DNA from: an uncultured Lachnospiraceae bacterium
GTDB taxonomy: Bacteria; Bacillota; Clostridia; Lachnospirales; Lachnospiraceae
NCBI GenBank assembly: GCA_946554445.1
Contig: CAMNSD010000013.1
Span: forward strand, 1 to 64,000
DNA: 64,000 nucleotides
Direction: 5' to 3'
The number at the start of each line of letters is the position of its first letter. The stretch's first letter is position 1. Below the pieces are notes generated by a model that was not told the origin of the DNA, made no database searches, and was given only the letters and a program-made list of their open reading frames with translations. Shown here in pieces: positions 16,661 to 24,762 of the stretch. Both the position numbers and the translations under genes were made by a program.

Positions 16661-18163
16661 ATGGTATGGCAGGCGCTGGATCTGTTGGAATATATCTATA
16701 GGGCAGGACTGCTGTTATATTTAATCCGGGATAGTATCTTGGCGAAGGAGAAGTATCACGGGATTGCGCCTTGGTTTTTGGCTGGGCAGTTGATTGTGAT
16801 AAACTTTTGGATGGCCAATTCCCGATGGCTGGAACAAAGACTCTATGGGAATCCACCGGAGGTTATGCGCAATAGCAGCTACAGCATTGTGAAGCTTGTC
16901 ATCTGCTTTGGATTCAGTTTTCTTTTTTCAGATCTGTTTTATCAGGGAAGACGGCTTGCAAAACTGTATCTGCTTTCCATATTTTATTCCGTGCAGGAGT
17001 CGGCACGGTTTGCGGTCCATGGTCTTTGGATGTTATTTGTCATGGGATATCTGGATAGGCTGAGTGAACAGATTATTGCAGGGCGAATGGATTTAGATGT
17101 ATATTACCGGCTGGTGAACAGGATGCAGTTTATCGGATGGTTTTTGTTTACTGCTGGATATCTTAGCGTGATATATCTCACATTCCGGATTTATCGCAGA
17201 TATATAAAGGAACCAGTCACCCAGACACCGAGTCAGGGATTAGGGTTTTTGATGCTCGCACCGATTATCGGCATAGCTTTGGATGCGGCTTTGCGGATCA
17301 TCTTTTACAGGCAGGAGGGAATGGAGATTGAGTCTCTCTATGAGAAGCACAGCAGCATGTATGCGGTGGTGCCGGTGATATCGGTACTGTGCCTTGTGTC
17401 CGTGGTCTACAGCAGAAAGATATATAGTGAACTGATAAAGGCGGAGCGGGAGCAGCAGAATCTGATCTTCTATAAACAGCAGCTTGCGGATATGACGGAT
17501 CATGTGCGGGAGATAGAGCAGCTTTACGATGGGATCAGAAGTATGCGCCATGATATCAACAACTATGTGGCGGACATGGAACAGCTTTTACAGATAAAAG
17601 AAGAGCAAGGAATATTGACCAATACAGTCAAACGGGAAGCGGAAGGCTATCTGGCAGGGATGCAGCAGGCGGTAGACGGGATTTTTTTACAGTTCAGCAC
17701 AGGCAATCCGGTGACGGATGTGATCTTAAACCGTAAGGCACAGATCTGCCGGCAGGAGGGGATTGACTTTCGGGGAGATTTCCTTTATCCGGCGGGAGTT
17801 GGGATTGCGGCCTTCGACCTGGGAATCCTGTTAAATAATGCGTTGGACAATGCTATAGAGGCCTGCCTGAAAATGGCGGGGAATCATCGCTTTATCAGCC
17901 TGCGCAGTTATACCAAGGGCCGGATGTTCTTTCTGGTGGTAGAAAATACTTATGACGGGAAGCGGCTCATAGAAGAGGGCGGTCTTTGTCGTACCACCAA
18001 GGAGGACGTGCAGTTACACGGACTTGGCATGAAAAATATGAAGAGCTGTGTGGAACGCTATTATGGCGCCATGGAGTATGAGGCATCGCGGGATACTTTT
18101 ATCCTGACATTGATGCTGCAGGCTGGGGAAGGTATGTCTGAGACGGAAAGAGAATCACTCTAG
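16661..18163 (+). CDS. AgrC-like sensor histidine kinase (GHKL type)
   Basis: The 500-residue protein has about six N-terminal membrane helices (to about 250), a coiled linker, the His297-containing box SMRHDINNYVADM and a GHKL ATPase domain with LLNNALDNAIEAC and GLGMKNMKSCVERY. This is the HPK10 group that pairs with LytTR regulators, as here. In known cases these kinases read extracellular peptides through the membrane domain, but no peptide precursor or AgrB-like processor is visible nearby, so the signal is unknown. AAGGAAATAGAT precedes ATG 16661. Confidence 0.9.
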   Translation: MVWQALDLLEYIYRAGLLLYLIRDSILAKEKYHGIAPWFLAGQLIVINFWMANSRWLEQRLYGNPPEVMRNSSYSIVKLVICFGFSFLFSDLFYQGRRLAKLYLLSIFYSVQESARFAVHGLWMLFVMGYLDRLSEQIIAGRMDLDVYYRLVNRMQFIGWFLFTAGYLSVIYLTFRIYRRYIKEPVTQTPSQGLGFLMLAPIIGIALDAALRIIFYRQEGMEIESLYEKHSSMYAVVPVISVLCLVSVVYSRKIYSELIKAEREQQNLIFYKQQLADMTDHVREIEQLYDGIRSMRHDINNYVADMEQLLQIKEEQGILTNTVKREAEGYLAGMQQAVDGIFLQFSTGNPVTDVILNRKAQICRQEGIDFRGDFLYPAGVGIAAFDLGILLNNALDNAIEACLKMAGNHRFISLRSYTKGRMFFLVVENTYDGKRLIEEGGLCRTTKEDVQLHGLGMKNMKSCVERYYGAMEYEASRDTFILTLMLQAGEGMSETERESL

Positions 18164-18257
18164 AAATTTTTGCAAGTTGTAGGCAAGAGGCAATTGGCCT
18201 GCGATAAAGAAGGACAAAGTTTTGGTGACCAAAAGCATATGGTTTATGACAAGCGGG

Positions 18258-18284
18258 TTAACTTCCACAGAATCGGGACGATAT
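18258..18284 (+). promoter_or_regulatory. Sigma-D (sigma-28)-like promoter
   Basis: TTAA at 18258-18261, a 15-base spacer and GACGATAT at 18277-18284 fit the sigma-D pattern with one -10 mismatch to GCCGATAT. It sits 40 bases upstream of the gene encoding the FliD-like protein and matches the arrangement at 14557. Confidence 0.45.
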
Positions 18285-18324
18285 AGAGAATAACAGAACC
18301 ATAAAGGCAGAAGGGGGAAGATAC

Positions 18325-19044
18325 ATGAGAATTACAAGAAATTACAGAAACGGATTGATGAACGCCCAAAAAGCGAATGAGAATACCTCATTGTTTCGTA
18401 AGGCGTTAAGCCGCAACAGTAAAAGCAGAAACAGCGGCAGGGCGGCGGCTATCTTAAATGGCGTCAATAAGACGAATACTCCGTACAAAGGGGTTTTAGC
18501 CACGGACAGCAAGACGGAAAAGTTCTATTATGATATGCAGTATCATGCGAGACAGGTGGAAGAATACGCAGACTCACTGGCGGACAGCGAGAAAGATTCA
18601 ATCTATGATAAGGCCAAGGAGAGCGGCAATACGGAAGAAATCCAGTCCAGGATCCGCGGATTTGTCAACCAGTATAACCAGATGCTCGATGATCTGGAAA
18701 AATCCGGTACCCGGTCAGACGAAACCCTGCGGATGCAGTTGGACAGTGCTTCCAGAAGTTACAAGACAGAGTTAGCCTCCACCGGTGTGACCAGAAGGTC
18801 GGACGGGACTTTGGAACTTGATGAGAAAAAGCTGGCGGCGGCAGATGTAGATACCCTGCGGAAAGTATGGGGCGGCAGGGACAGCTTTGTGAACAAGGCA
18901 GGGGCGCGGGCCGGTTCTGTGGAGGCGACAGCGAAGCAGAACATGAAAGCGCAGGCTAGCAGTAACTACACCAATCCCTTTGACAGGTCGAATTTATATG
19001 CCAATTACGGCAGCAAGGGAAATTATTTCAACTTCTTCCGGTAA
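18325..19044 (+). CDS. Small protein resembling the C-terminal part of flagellar cap protein FliD
   Basis: The 239-residue protein starts with a basic segment (MRITRNYRNGLMNAQKA). From about residue 110 it follows the FliD C-terminal pattern: helix IRGFVNQYNQMLDDLEKSG, then LRMQLDSASRSYKTELASTGVTRRSDGTLELDEKKL, then a helix ending before a Tyr/Asn-rich tail (NYTNPFDRSNLYANYG). In FliD this region (S-x-GI-x-DG-x-L-x-D-x-x-K-L) forms the coiled base of the cap. No FliD N-terminus, filament or hook genes are present, so a different surface or scaffold role is likely. AGGGGGA precedes ATG 18325, and a sigma-D-like promoter lies upstream. Confidence 0.6.
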   Translation: MRITRNYRNGLMNAQKANENTSLFRKALSRNSKSRNSGRAAAILNGVNKTNTPYKGVLATDSKTEKFYYDMQYHARQVEEYADSLADSEKDSIYDKAKESGNTEEIQSRIRGFVNQYNQMLDDLEKSGTRSDETLRMQLDSASRSYKTELASTGVTRRSDGTLELDEKKLAAADVDTLRKVWGGRDSFVNKAGARAGSVEATAKQNMKAQASSNYTNPFDRSNLYANYGSKGNYFNFFR

Positions 19045-19096
19045 AGCGGTGAGATACGGGCGATAGAATGTTCTGTGGCAGGGAAACGAGGATACG

Positions 19097-19855
19097 ATGA
19101 ATCATATCAACTGGGTACAGCAGGATCCTGACTACCAGACCAAATATCATGTGCTTACATGGAAATCCTCCCATTTTCATGAACCAACGGCACGACAGAT
19201 GGTTAACAGCGCACTCCATAAGGAGGGCGTTGCTTTTGCTGTGTCTGCGGGACAGGAACAGGCAGGGATGCCGGAAATTGGTTTTGGTCCGGCTTCCACG
19301 GTAAAAAGCGGTGGCTTTGGCCTGGGACATGGCCAGGAGGGTATGATAATGCAGGATAATGCGGCGGAAAAAGGCCAGGACAGTGTGGCAATTTCGGCGC
19401 AGGCAGTTGAACGGCAAGGTATCGAAGCAGACACGCAGACGGTATTGCAACAATCTGCATCACAACAAGACATAATACATCAGAATGTGCTACAACAGAC
19501 AATGGTGCAGGGGCTGGCAATACAACAGGCAGGAACACAGCAGCACGGGAAACTGTATCATCAGGAGGAAAGCGGCTCCGTATCAGAACGTATCACAACG
19601 GTGGCGGTCGGGCAGGGAAATATCCGCAACCGTCTGAAAGAAAGTGCGGCACGTCTGCAGGAAATATATGAGAAGCAGAAACAGAAAATAAAAAAGAACT
19701 TGTTCCGGGTAAAGCGGGCAGAGAAGAAACCAGAACCGCCAAAGAAACCAGGCAGAACGGCTGATCGGGAGGAAACATTGTCTATGCGGGCTCAAAATCA
19801 CTATCTGCTGGATTCTTACGACCGCAACGGACAGTATCATACCCTGGGGAAATGA
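19097..19855 (+). CDS. Uncharacterised glutamine-rich protein
   Basis: No family is recognised for this 252-residue protein. It opens with MNHINWVQQDPDYQTKYHV, has a low-complexity Gln-rich centre (VLQQSASQQDIIHQNVLQQ) and a strongly basic helical C-terminal third (RLQEIYEKQKQKIKKNLFRVKR) rich in Pro and Lys. No signal peptide or membrane helix is visible. CGAGGATACG before ATG 19097 supplies a ribosome site. It lies 52 bases after the FliD-like gene on the same strand, so the two are probably co-transcribed and may act together. Confidence 0.65.
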   Translation: MNHINWVQQDPDYQTKYHVLTWKSSHFHEPTARQMVNSALHKEGVAFAVSAGQEQAGMPEIGFGPASTVKSGGFGLGHGQEGMIMQDNAAEKGQDSVAISAQAVERQGIEADTQTVLQQSASQQDIIHQNVLQQTMVQGLAIQQAGTQQHGKLYHQEESGSVSERITTVAVGQGNIRNRLKESAARLQEIYEKQKQKIKKNLFRVKRAEKKPEPPKKPGRTADREETLSMRAQNHYLLDSYDRNGQYHTLGK

Positions 19856-19922
19856 TTTCGTGATATGTGCTTACAGAGAGTGATATTCCTTTCAGGCATG
19901 TCTTGCAATAGATAATAGCTAT

Positions 19923-19951
19923 TTGCTTTTGGAACGCTTTTTCCTTATAAT
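19923..19951 (+). promoter_or_regulatory. Sigma-A-type promoter for the aldo/keto reductase gene
   Basis: TTGCTT at 19923-19928 and TATAAT at 19946-19951 are separated by 17 bases and lie 32 bases before the start codon at 19984. Confidence 0.6.
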
Positions 19952-19983
19952 CAGAATCATCAAGGAAACGGAGGAAACAGCTT

Positions 19984-21114
19984 ATGATATACAGAAATTT
20001 TCAGGATTTGAAATTGTCGATGCTGGGGCTTGGTACTATGCGCCTGCCGGTGATCGACCAGGATGACGCCAGGGTGGACGAGACGGCAGTGGAGGAGATG
20101 GTCGCCTATGCCATGGAGCATGGCGTCAATTATTATGATACCGCGTGGGGATATCATGCAGGCAACTCGGAGACTGTGATTGGGAAGGTGCTTTCCGCAT
20201 ATCCGAGGGAGAACTATTATCTGGCGACGAAGTTTCCGGGTTACGACTTGAGCAATATGCCAAAGGTAGAGGAAATCTTTGAGGAGCAGCTTCGGAAATG
20301 CCGGGTAGATTATTTTGACTTCTATCTATTCCACAATGTATGCGAAATGAATATTGATGCGTATCTGGATGAAAAATATGGCATCTATGAATATCTGATG
20401 CAGCAGAAACAAAACGGCCGTATCCGTCATCTGGGTTTTTCAGCTCATGGCAGCTGTGAGGTGATGCGGCGGTTTTTAGAAGCTTATGGCAAAGACATGG
20501 AATTTTGCCAGTTGCAGATCAACTATCTGGACTGGACTTTTCAGGATGCCCGGTCTAAGGTGCAGCTTTTGAAAGAATATGGGATTCCCGTGTGGGTGAT
20601 GGAACCTTTGCGGGGCGGCAAGCTAGCCAGCCTTTCAGAAGCCTATATGGACAAACTTACAGCCAGCAGACCGGAAGAGAAAGCGCCTGCCTGGGCTTTT
20701 CGGTTCTTACAGACACTGCCGGATGTAAAAGTAATCCTTTCCGGGATGTCAAATATGGAGCAGTTACAGGAGAACATAGAGACCTTTGCGACGGACGCTC
20801 CTTTGAATGAACAGGAAATGCAGACAATCCTCGCGGTGGCGTCCGGGATGCTGGATGGTTCACTTCCTTGTACAGCCTGTCACTATTGTACGGCGCACTG
20901 CCCGCAGGGGCTGGACATTCCTATGCTGATTGGGCTCTACAATGAACATCGACTCACTGGCGGCGGGTTTATCGCACCCATGGCGCTTATGGCAGTGCCG
21001 AAAGAGAAGCATCCCACAGCCTGTATCGGGTGTAAGGGCTGTGAGAAGGTATGTCCGCAGCAGATTAAGATTTCCGAGGCGATGGCGGATTTCGGAAAGA
21101 TGCTGCAAGGATAA
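19984..21114 (+). CDS. Aldo/keto reductase with C-terminal ferredoxin domain
   Basis: Residues 1-280 form an AKR barrel with the expected Asp/Tyr (YYDTAWGYHAGN), Lys (LATKFPGY) and His (FYLFHNV) positions. The C-terminal 100 residues add two Cys clusters, CTACHYCTAHCPQG and CIGCKGCEKVCPQ, typical of two [4Fe-4S] centres. This fused family is widespread in anaerobes and is thought to reduce carbonyl substrates with electrons passed through the clusters; the substrate is unknown. GGAGG precedes ATG 19984. A paralogue lies convergent at 21234. Confidence 0.93.
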   Translation: MIYRNFQDLKLSMLGLGTMRLPVIDQDDARVDETAVEEMVAYAMEHGVNYYDTAWGYHAGNSETVIGKVLSAYPRENYYLATKFPGYDLSNMPKVEEIFEEQLRKCRVDYFDFYLFHNVCEMNIDAYLDEKYGIYEYLMQQKQNGRIRHLGFSAHGSCEVMRRFLEAYGKDMEFCQLQINYLDWTFQDARSKVQLLKEYGIPVWVMEPLRGGKLASLSEAYMDKLTASRPEEKAPAWAFRFLQTLPDVKVILSGMSNMEQLQENIETFATDAPLNEQEMQTILAVASGMLDGSLPCTACHYCTAHCPQGLDIPMLIGLYNEHRLTGGGFIAPMALMAVPKEKHPTACIGCKGCEKVCPQQIKISEAMADFGKMLQG

Positions 21115-21133
21115 AGCGGATAAACATAGAAAA

Positions 21134-21185
21134 ACAGGCTGTTGCAATGGTAGATTTAACTGCGCTTGTAACGGCCTGTCTTTAT
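21134..21185. terminator. Bidirectional terminator between convergent reductase genes
   Basis: A 14-base stem (21134-21147 with 21166-21179, two wobble positions) encloses an 18-base loop. It is followed by CTTTAT on the plus strand and by TTTT on the minus strand, so it can end both converging transcripts. Confidence 0.65.
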
Positions 21186-21233
21186 GTGGCAGAGGAAAGT
21201 TCTATAGAAATTTAGAAGTTTGAAGTTGACTGG

Positions 21234-22415
21234 CTATTTTGTCTTCACCATTTTTTTAATGATTTTCAAGGCAGCGCGGACATAGAAAGGCTGCAATTCT
21301 TTCCTTGCATTCTGCAGTTCCTTACGGATCTCGATATGCTGCGGGCAGTGTTTTTCGCAGGCGCCGCACTGGATACATCTGCTCACATCGGAAGCATCTT
21401 TTCTGAGGGAAGTTACCTGGATATATTCCAGGATGGTACTGAACCGTCCGTCCATGTGCGCCTTATTGTAACAACGGAAGGCTGTAGGGATATCCACGCC
21501 CTGAGGACAGGGCATACAGTATCCGCATCCTGTACAGCCCACACGAAGGTTTTGGTTTATGTTGGCCTTGACGGTGTTGATCAGTTCATGATCTGCCTCA
21601 GTAAACGCGTGCGCCACTGCTTCGGAAGCAATCCTTGTGTTTTCAGACACCATTTCCAGCGAGTTCATGCCGGATAAGACGCAGGTGACTTCCGGCTGAT
21701 CCCACAGCCAGCGGAAGGCCCACTCGGCAGGAGTCCTTTTGGTCGGATAGTCGTGAATCGCTTCTTTGGCGGCATCTGGCAGAAGGTCTACCAGTTTGCC
21801 GCCCCGCAGGGGTTCCATGATGATGACCGGTATCTGTTTGCTGGCGGCATAGAGAAGGCCCTCCCGGCCGGCCTGTGTATGTTCATCCAGATAATTGTAT
21901 TGAATCTGACAAAAATCCCAATCATAGGCGTCGATCAGTTCTTTAAAAGTCTTTGTGTCGCCGTGGAAGGAAAACCCGATGTTGCGGATTTCGCCGGTCT
22001 TTTTCTTTTCGGCAATCCATTCCTCGATACCGATACTTTTTAGCCGGTTCCAGACATTCAGGTCAAAGAGCATGTGCATGAGATAAAAATCCACATGATC
22101 CGTCCGCAGGCGTCTTAATTGTTCTTGAAATAATTTCTCCACAGATGAAGTGTTTTTCAACAAATAATAGGGCAGTTTGGTGGCGATATTTACCTTGTCA
22201 CGGCAATGGTTACGGTCAAGGATAGTGCCCAGTGCCTCTTCGCTTCCATTGTATATATAGGCGGTGTCAAAGTAATTGACACCGTTTTCAATAGCCAACA
22301 ACACTTCCCTTTCGGCCTTGTCGATATCGATCCTGCCGCCTGAACTGCTAAAGCGCATACAGCCGTATCCGAGGATGGATACCTGTGTGCCGACTTTCAT
22401 TTCTCTGTATTGCAT
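21234..22415 (-). CDS. Aldo/keto reductase with C-terminal ferredoxin domain (paralogue)
   Basis: The 393-residue protein has the same design as its neighbour: AKR barrel (ILGYGCMRFSS, YFDTAYIYNGSEEA with catalytic Asp and Tyr, IATKLPYY with Lys, FYLMHML with His) and a ferredoxin-like tail with GCTGCGYCMPCPQG and CIQCGACEKHCPQ. The first cluster has the spacing CxxCxxCxxxC in compressed form (CTGCGYCMPCP), slightly different from the first paralogue. ATG 22415 is preferred because GGGAGG precedes it; ten upstream in-frame codons lack a site. The two genes may have arisen by duplication with inversion. Confidence 0.92.
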   Translation of the reverse strand: MQYREMKVGTQVSILGYGCMRFSSSGGRIDIDKAEREVLLAIENGVNYFDTAYIYNGSEEALGTILDRNHCRDKVNIATKLPYYLLKNTSSVEKLFQEQLRRLRTDHVDFYLMHMLFDLNVWNRLKSIGIEEWIAEKKKTGEIRNIGFSFHGDTKTFKELIDAYDWDFCQIQYNYLDEHTQAGREGLLYAASKQIPVIIMEPLRGGKLVDLLPDAAKEAIHDYPTKRTPAEWAFRWLWDQPEVTCVLSGMNSLEMVSENTRIASEAVAHAFTEADHELINTVKANINQNLRVGCTGCGYCMPCPQGVDIPTAFRCYNKAHMDGRFSTILEYIQVTSLRKDASDVSRCIQCGACEKHCPQHIEIRKELQNARKELQPFYVRAALKIIKKMVKTK

Positions 22416-22567
22416 AGATGCCTCCCAAGTCATATGTTCTGACAATTATGTTGATGACGACACCAGGGGACTGATGTCGCTTAGATATATTGTTTTATTA
22501 TATAGTATGGTGATAACAGAAAGCAAGGGCAAAAATCAAAAAGCGAAGACGATGCGTAGTCAATTCT

Positions 22568-22597
22568 TTGACAAAGATTATTTGGATAATGTATACT
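22568..22597 (+). promoter_or_regulatory. Promoter of the decayed ABC transporter cluster
   Basis: TTGACA at 22568-22573 and TATACT at 22592-22597 are separated by 18 bases. They lie 45 bases before the first permease codon at 22643, which has GGGGAGA as ribosome site, so the promoter looks intact although the gene is broken. Confidence 0.6.
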
Positions 22598-22642
22598 ACA
22601 CTTATATATTATAGAATAACAAATCGGAGTGGGGAGAAAAAG

Positions 22643-23380
22643 ATGTTTCATTATGTATGGAGCAGTATCAGGAGAAGACGGGCAGCCAGTTTGGTCACGG
22701 CAGGAATCAGCATTATGCTGGTGCTCCTTTTGAATCTGTATTTTGGAAGCATCTGCAGTTATCAGACACAGCTTGTGGATCTGGCGGAGAACGTGCCGGT
22801 CTACTGCCGGGTGCTGAACAGGAATGGTTCGCTAGAGAACCTTCTCTTTATTTCAGAACGGATACTGGAGGGACTCAGGCAGTCCGACCAGGTGGAGAAT
22901 CTGGCATATGTAACTGTTTTTAGGGCCGGGGAAGGAGACTTCAAACTGTCGGAGTTGAAAGTAAAGTTGAGGATATGGTGTGCTGGCGCTAACTGTGTAG
23001 AAGCCATAGGAAATTAAACTTATGACATGATCGACATGGATGCTGCGGATATCGATGAACTGTTATCCTCTGACAGAATGGAGTGTATCGTCAATAGGAC
23101 GCTGATGCGGAGACAGAAATGGGAGATTGGCGATACGGTGGTGTTGAAATGCTATTATGAGAGCGCCGAAAGCGAGTTCAATAAAAAGGAACTTGTACCC
23201 ATGAGTGGAACGATAGAGGTTAAGATTGTGGGGACTATGGTGGATATCAGGGGTAAGAATGGATATCCGATACAGCTTCTTCTCCCCTATGATGGAGTCC
23301 TGAGAATGTATGAATCCGTTGCAGCTAAATGAGTTCAAGGCACAGATGAAAGAAATCGGACTGGGGGAGCGTGGTGGCGC
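22643..23380 (+). pseudogene. Broken MacB/FtsX-type ABC permease (N-terminal remnant)
   Basis: The first membrane helix and start of the extracellular domain (MFHYVWSSIRRRRAASL, then a hydrophobic helix, then ENVPVYCRVLNRNGSLE) read well to an in-frame TAA at 23015-23017. The same frame resumes directly after it (TYDMIDMDAADIDELL) and runs to a stop at 23330-23332. The match to this permease type then continues in another frame (NPLQLNEFKAQMKEIGLGE, from 23313), which implies a small deletion or frameshift. All the membrane helices after the extracellular domain are missing. It is a decayed gene whose start and promoter survive. Confidence 0.7.
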
Positions 23381-23423
23381 TTCTGTCGGCACAACAATAA
23401 ACAAGGAGGAAAATAAGGGAAAG

Positions 23424-24092
23424 ATGATCAAAGCAGAAAAAGTAGGATATATCTATCGGTCCAAATATCAGCAGACGAAAGCGCTCTCAGAGGTCAGCTG
23501 TTCGTTCGAACAGGGTAAAGTATATGCCATTACAGGAAAATCCGGCAGCGGAAAGAGCACTTTCCTCTCACTGCTGGCGGGACTCGATGTGCCCACAGAA
23601 GGGAATCTTTATATAGACGGTAAGGATATCCGGGAGATTGACAGGGACGCCTATCGGATGAAACAGGCATCTGTGATCTATCAGGCATTTCATTTGTTTC
23701 CGCTTCTCACAGTATTGGAGAACGTGATGTTTCCTATGCAGCTGCAGCACATGCCAAAGAAAGAGACGAAGGAACGGGCGCAGGAGTTTTTACAGAAGGT
23801 GGGACTGCCGGATACCCTCTATCGGAAGATGCCAAACATGATCAGCGGCGGCGAACAGCAGAGGGTGGCCATAGCCAGGGCGATGGCAGCTGGCGGACAG
23901 ATTCTTCTGGCGGATGAGCCAACGGGAAATCTGGATAGTCAGAATGAAAGAGTGATTGTAGAGCTGCTTTGTAAGCTGGCTCATGAGGAAAACTATGCGG
24001 TGATTGTGGTCACTCACAATGAGAAGGTGGCGGAAGCCGCGGATGTGGTCTATGGGATGTCAGATGGAGTGCTGGAGGCAGTTCGCGGATGA
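23424..24092 (+). CDS. ABC transporter ATP-binding protein (MacB/LolD type)
   Basis: The ATPase is intact: Walker A GKSGSGKST, Q-loop SVIYQAFHLFPLLTVLENV, signature ISGGEQQRVAIARAMA, Walker B ILLADEPTGNLD and switch His in IVVTHNEKVAE. This group drives FtsX-like permeases that export peptides or lipids by mechanotransmission. ATG 23424 is chosen because the upstream part of the frame belongs to the broken permease; GGAGG at 23405-23409 is rather far and AAGGGAAAG is nearer. The permease genes on both sides are truncated, so this ATPase may have no partner here. Confidence 0.85.
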   Translation: MIKAEKVGYIYRSKYQQTKALSEVSCSFEQGKVYAITGKSGSGKSTFLSLLAGLDVPTEGNLYIDGKDIREIDRDAYRMKQASVIYQAFHLFPLLTVLENVMFPMQLQHMPKKETKERAQEFLQKVGLPDTLYRKMPNMISGGEQQRVAIARAMAAGGQILLADEPTGNLDSQNERVIVELLCKLAHEENYAVIVVTHNEKVAEAADVVYGMSDGVLEAVRG

Positions 24093-24544
24093 CAGTATCT
24101 CTCTTTCTGCTGGTGGCAGGGATTGTGTTGACTGGTTTTTTATTGTTCTTCTTCAGTCATTTATTCATTACCAAACAGGCGCAGAGAACAGCCATCGAGC
24201 GTTCTCTTGGTATGCGTCCAGCACAGTGCAGGCGCTCTATGTTGTCCGGGTTTGTACTGCTAGTATTGCTTGGCAGTATTCTGGGAGCCGTGGCGGGAAC
24301 GATGATTTCCGGCAGGATTTCCTCTGTCAATGCGGGTAAGGTGTATTACGATACGGCTTTTACGCCCAAGACTGTCAACATCAGCAATGAGGTGGTGGTG
24401 GAGGAAGTGGAAGAGACGGGACTTCCCGGATTCTGCTGTATGATTCTGATTGTGGCGGCAGGGACGGGAATCGGCTGGGCAAAGATGAATAAGAGTCTGA
24501 AACGGGAGCCTATGCAGTTACTGGCAGAAAGGCAGGAGGAATAA
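24089..24544 (+). CDS. Truncated FtsX-like permease, C-terminal domain only
   Basis: The 151-residue product contains only the three last helices of an FtsX domain: VSLFLLVAGIVLTGFLLFFF, the QAQRTAIERSLGMRPAQCRRS coupling loop with its following helix, and the final helix before the family-like end LKREPMQLLAER. The usual first helix and large extracellular domain are absent. It overlaps the ATPase stop (ATGA), so it is still in operon position. It is probably a deletion remnant of a second permease; a functional minimal permease is less likely. Confidence 0.65.
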   Translation: MTVSLFLLVAGIVLTGFLLFFFSHLFITKQAQRTAIERSLGMRPAQCRRSMLSGFVLLVLLGSILGAVAGTMISGRISSVNAGKVYYDTAFTPKTVNISNEVVVEEVEETGLPGFCCMILIVAAGTGIGWAKMNKSLKREPMQLLAERQEE

Positions 24545-24762
24545 AAATAAAAAATTTATAAACTTTGCACTGCACCTTTACAGTTTTGTCCATGTATGCT
24601 ACAGTTATCGTACGATATCCGGGAATCTGAATATTCTGATAACAAATCTGAAAGTATCTCAGGCGGCGGTCCGCCACAGAATTCCTACGATATGCAAATA
24701 TTATAGTAAGAAGTGCGGACTGCCTGAGCAGGTATGTCACGATGCTTCGGAATGGAGGACAA

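Noticed and set aside
14692-19855. Assignment of the cluster as flagellar genes
   Set aside because: Only one protein resembles part of FliD; no flagellin, hook, export or motor genes are visible, so a flagellar label would overstate the evidence.
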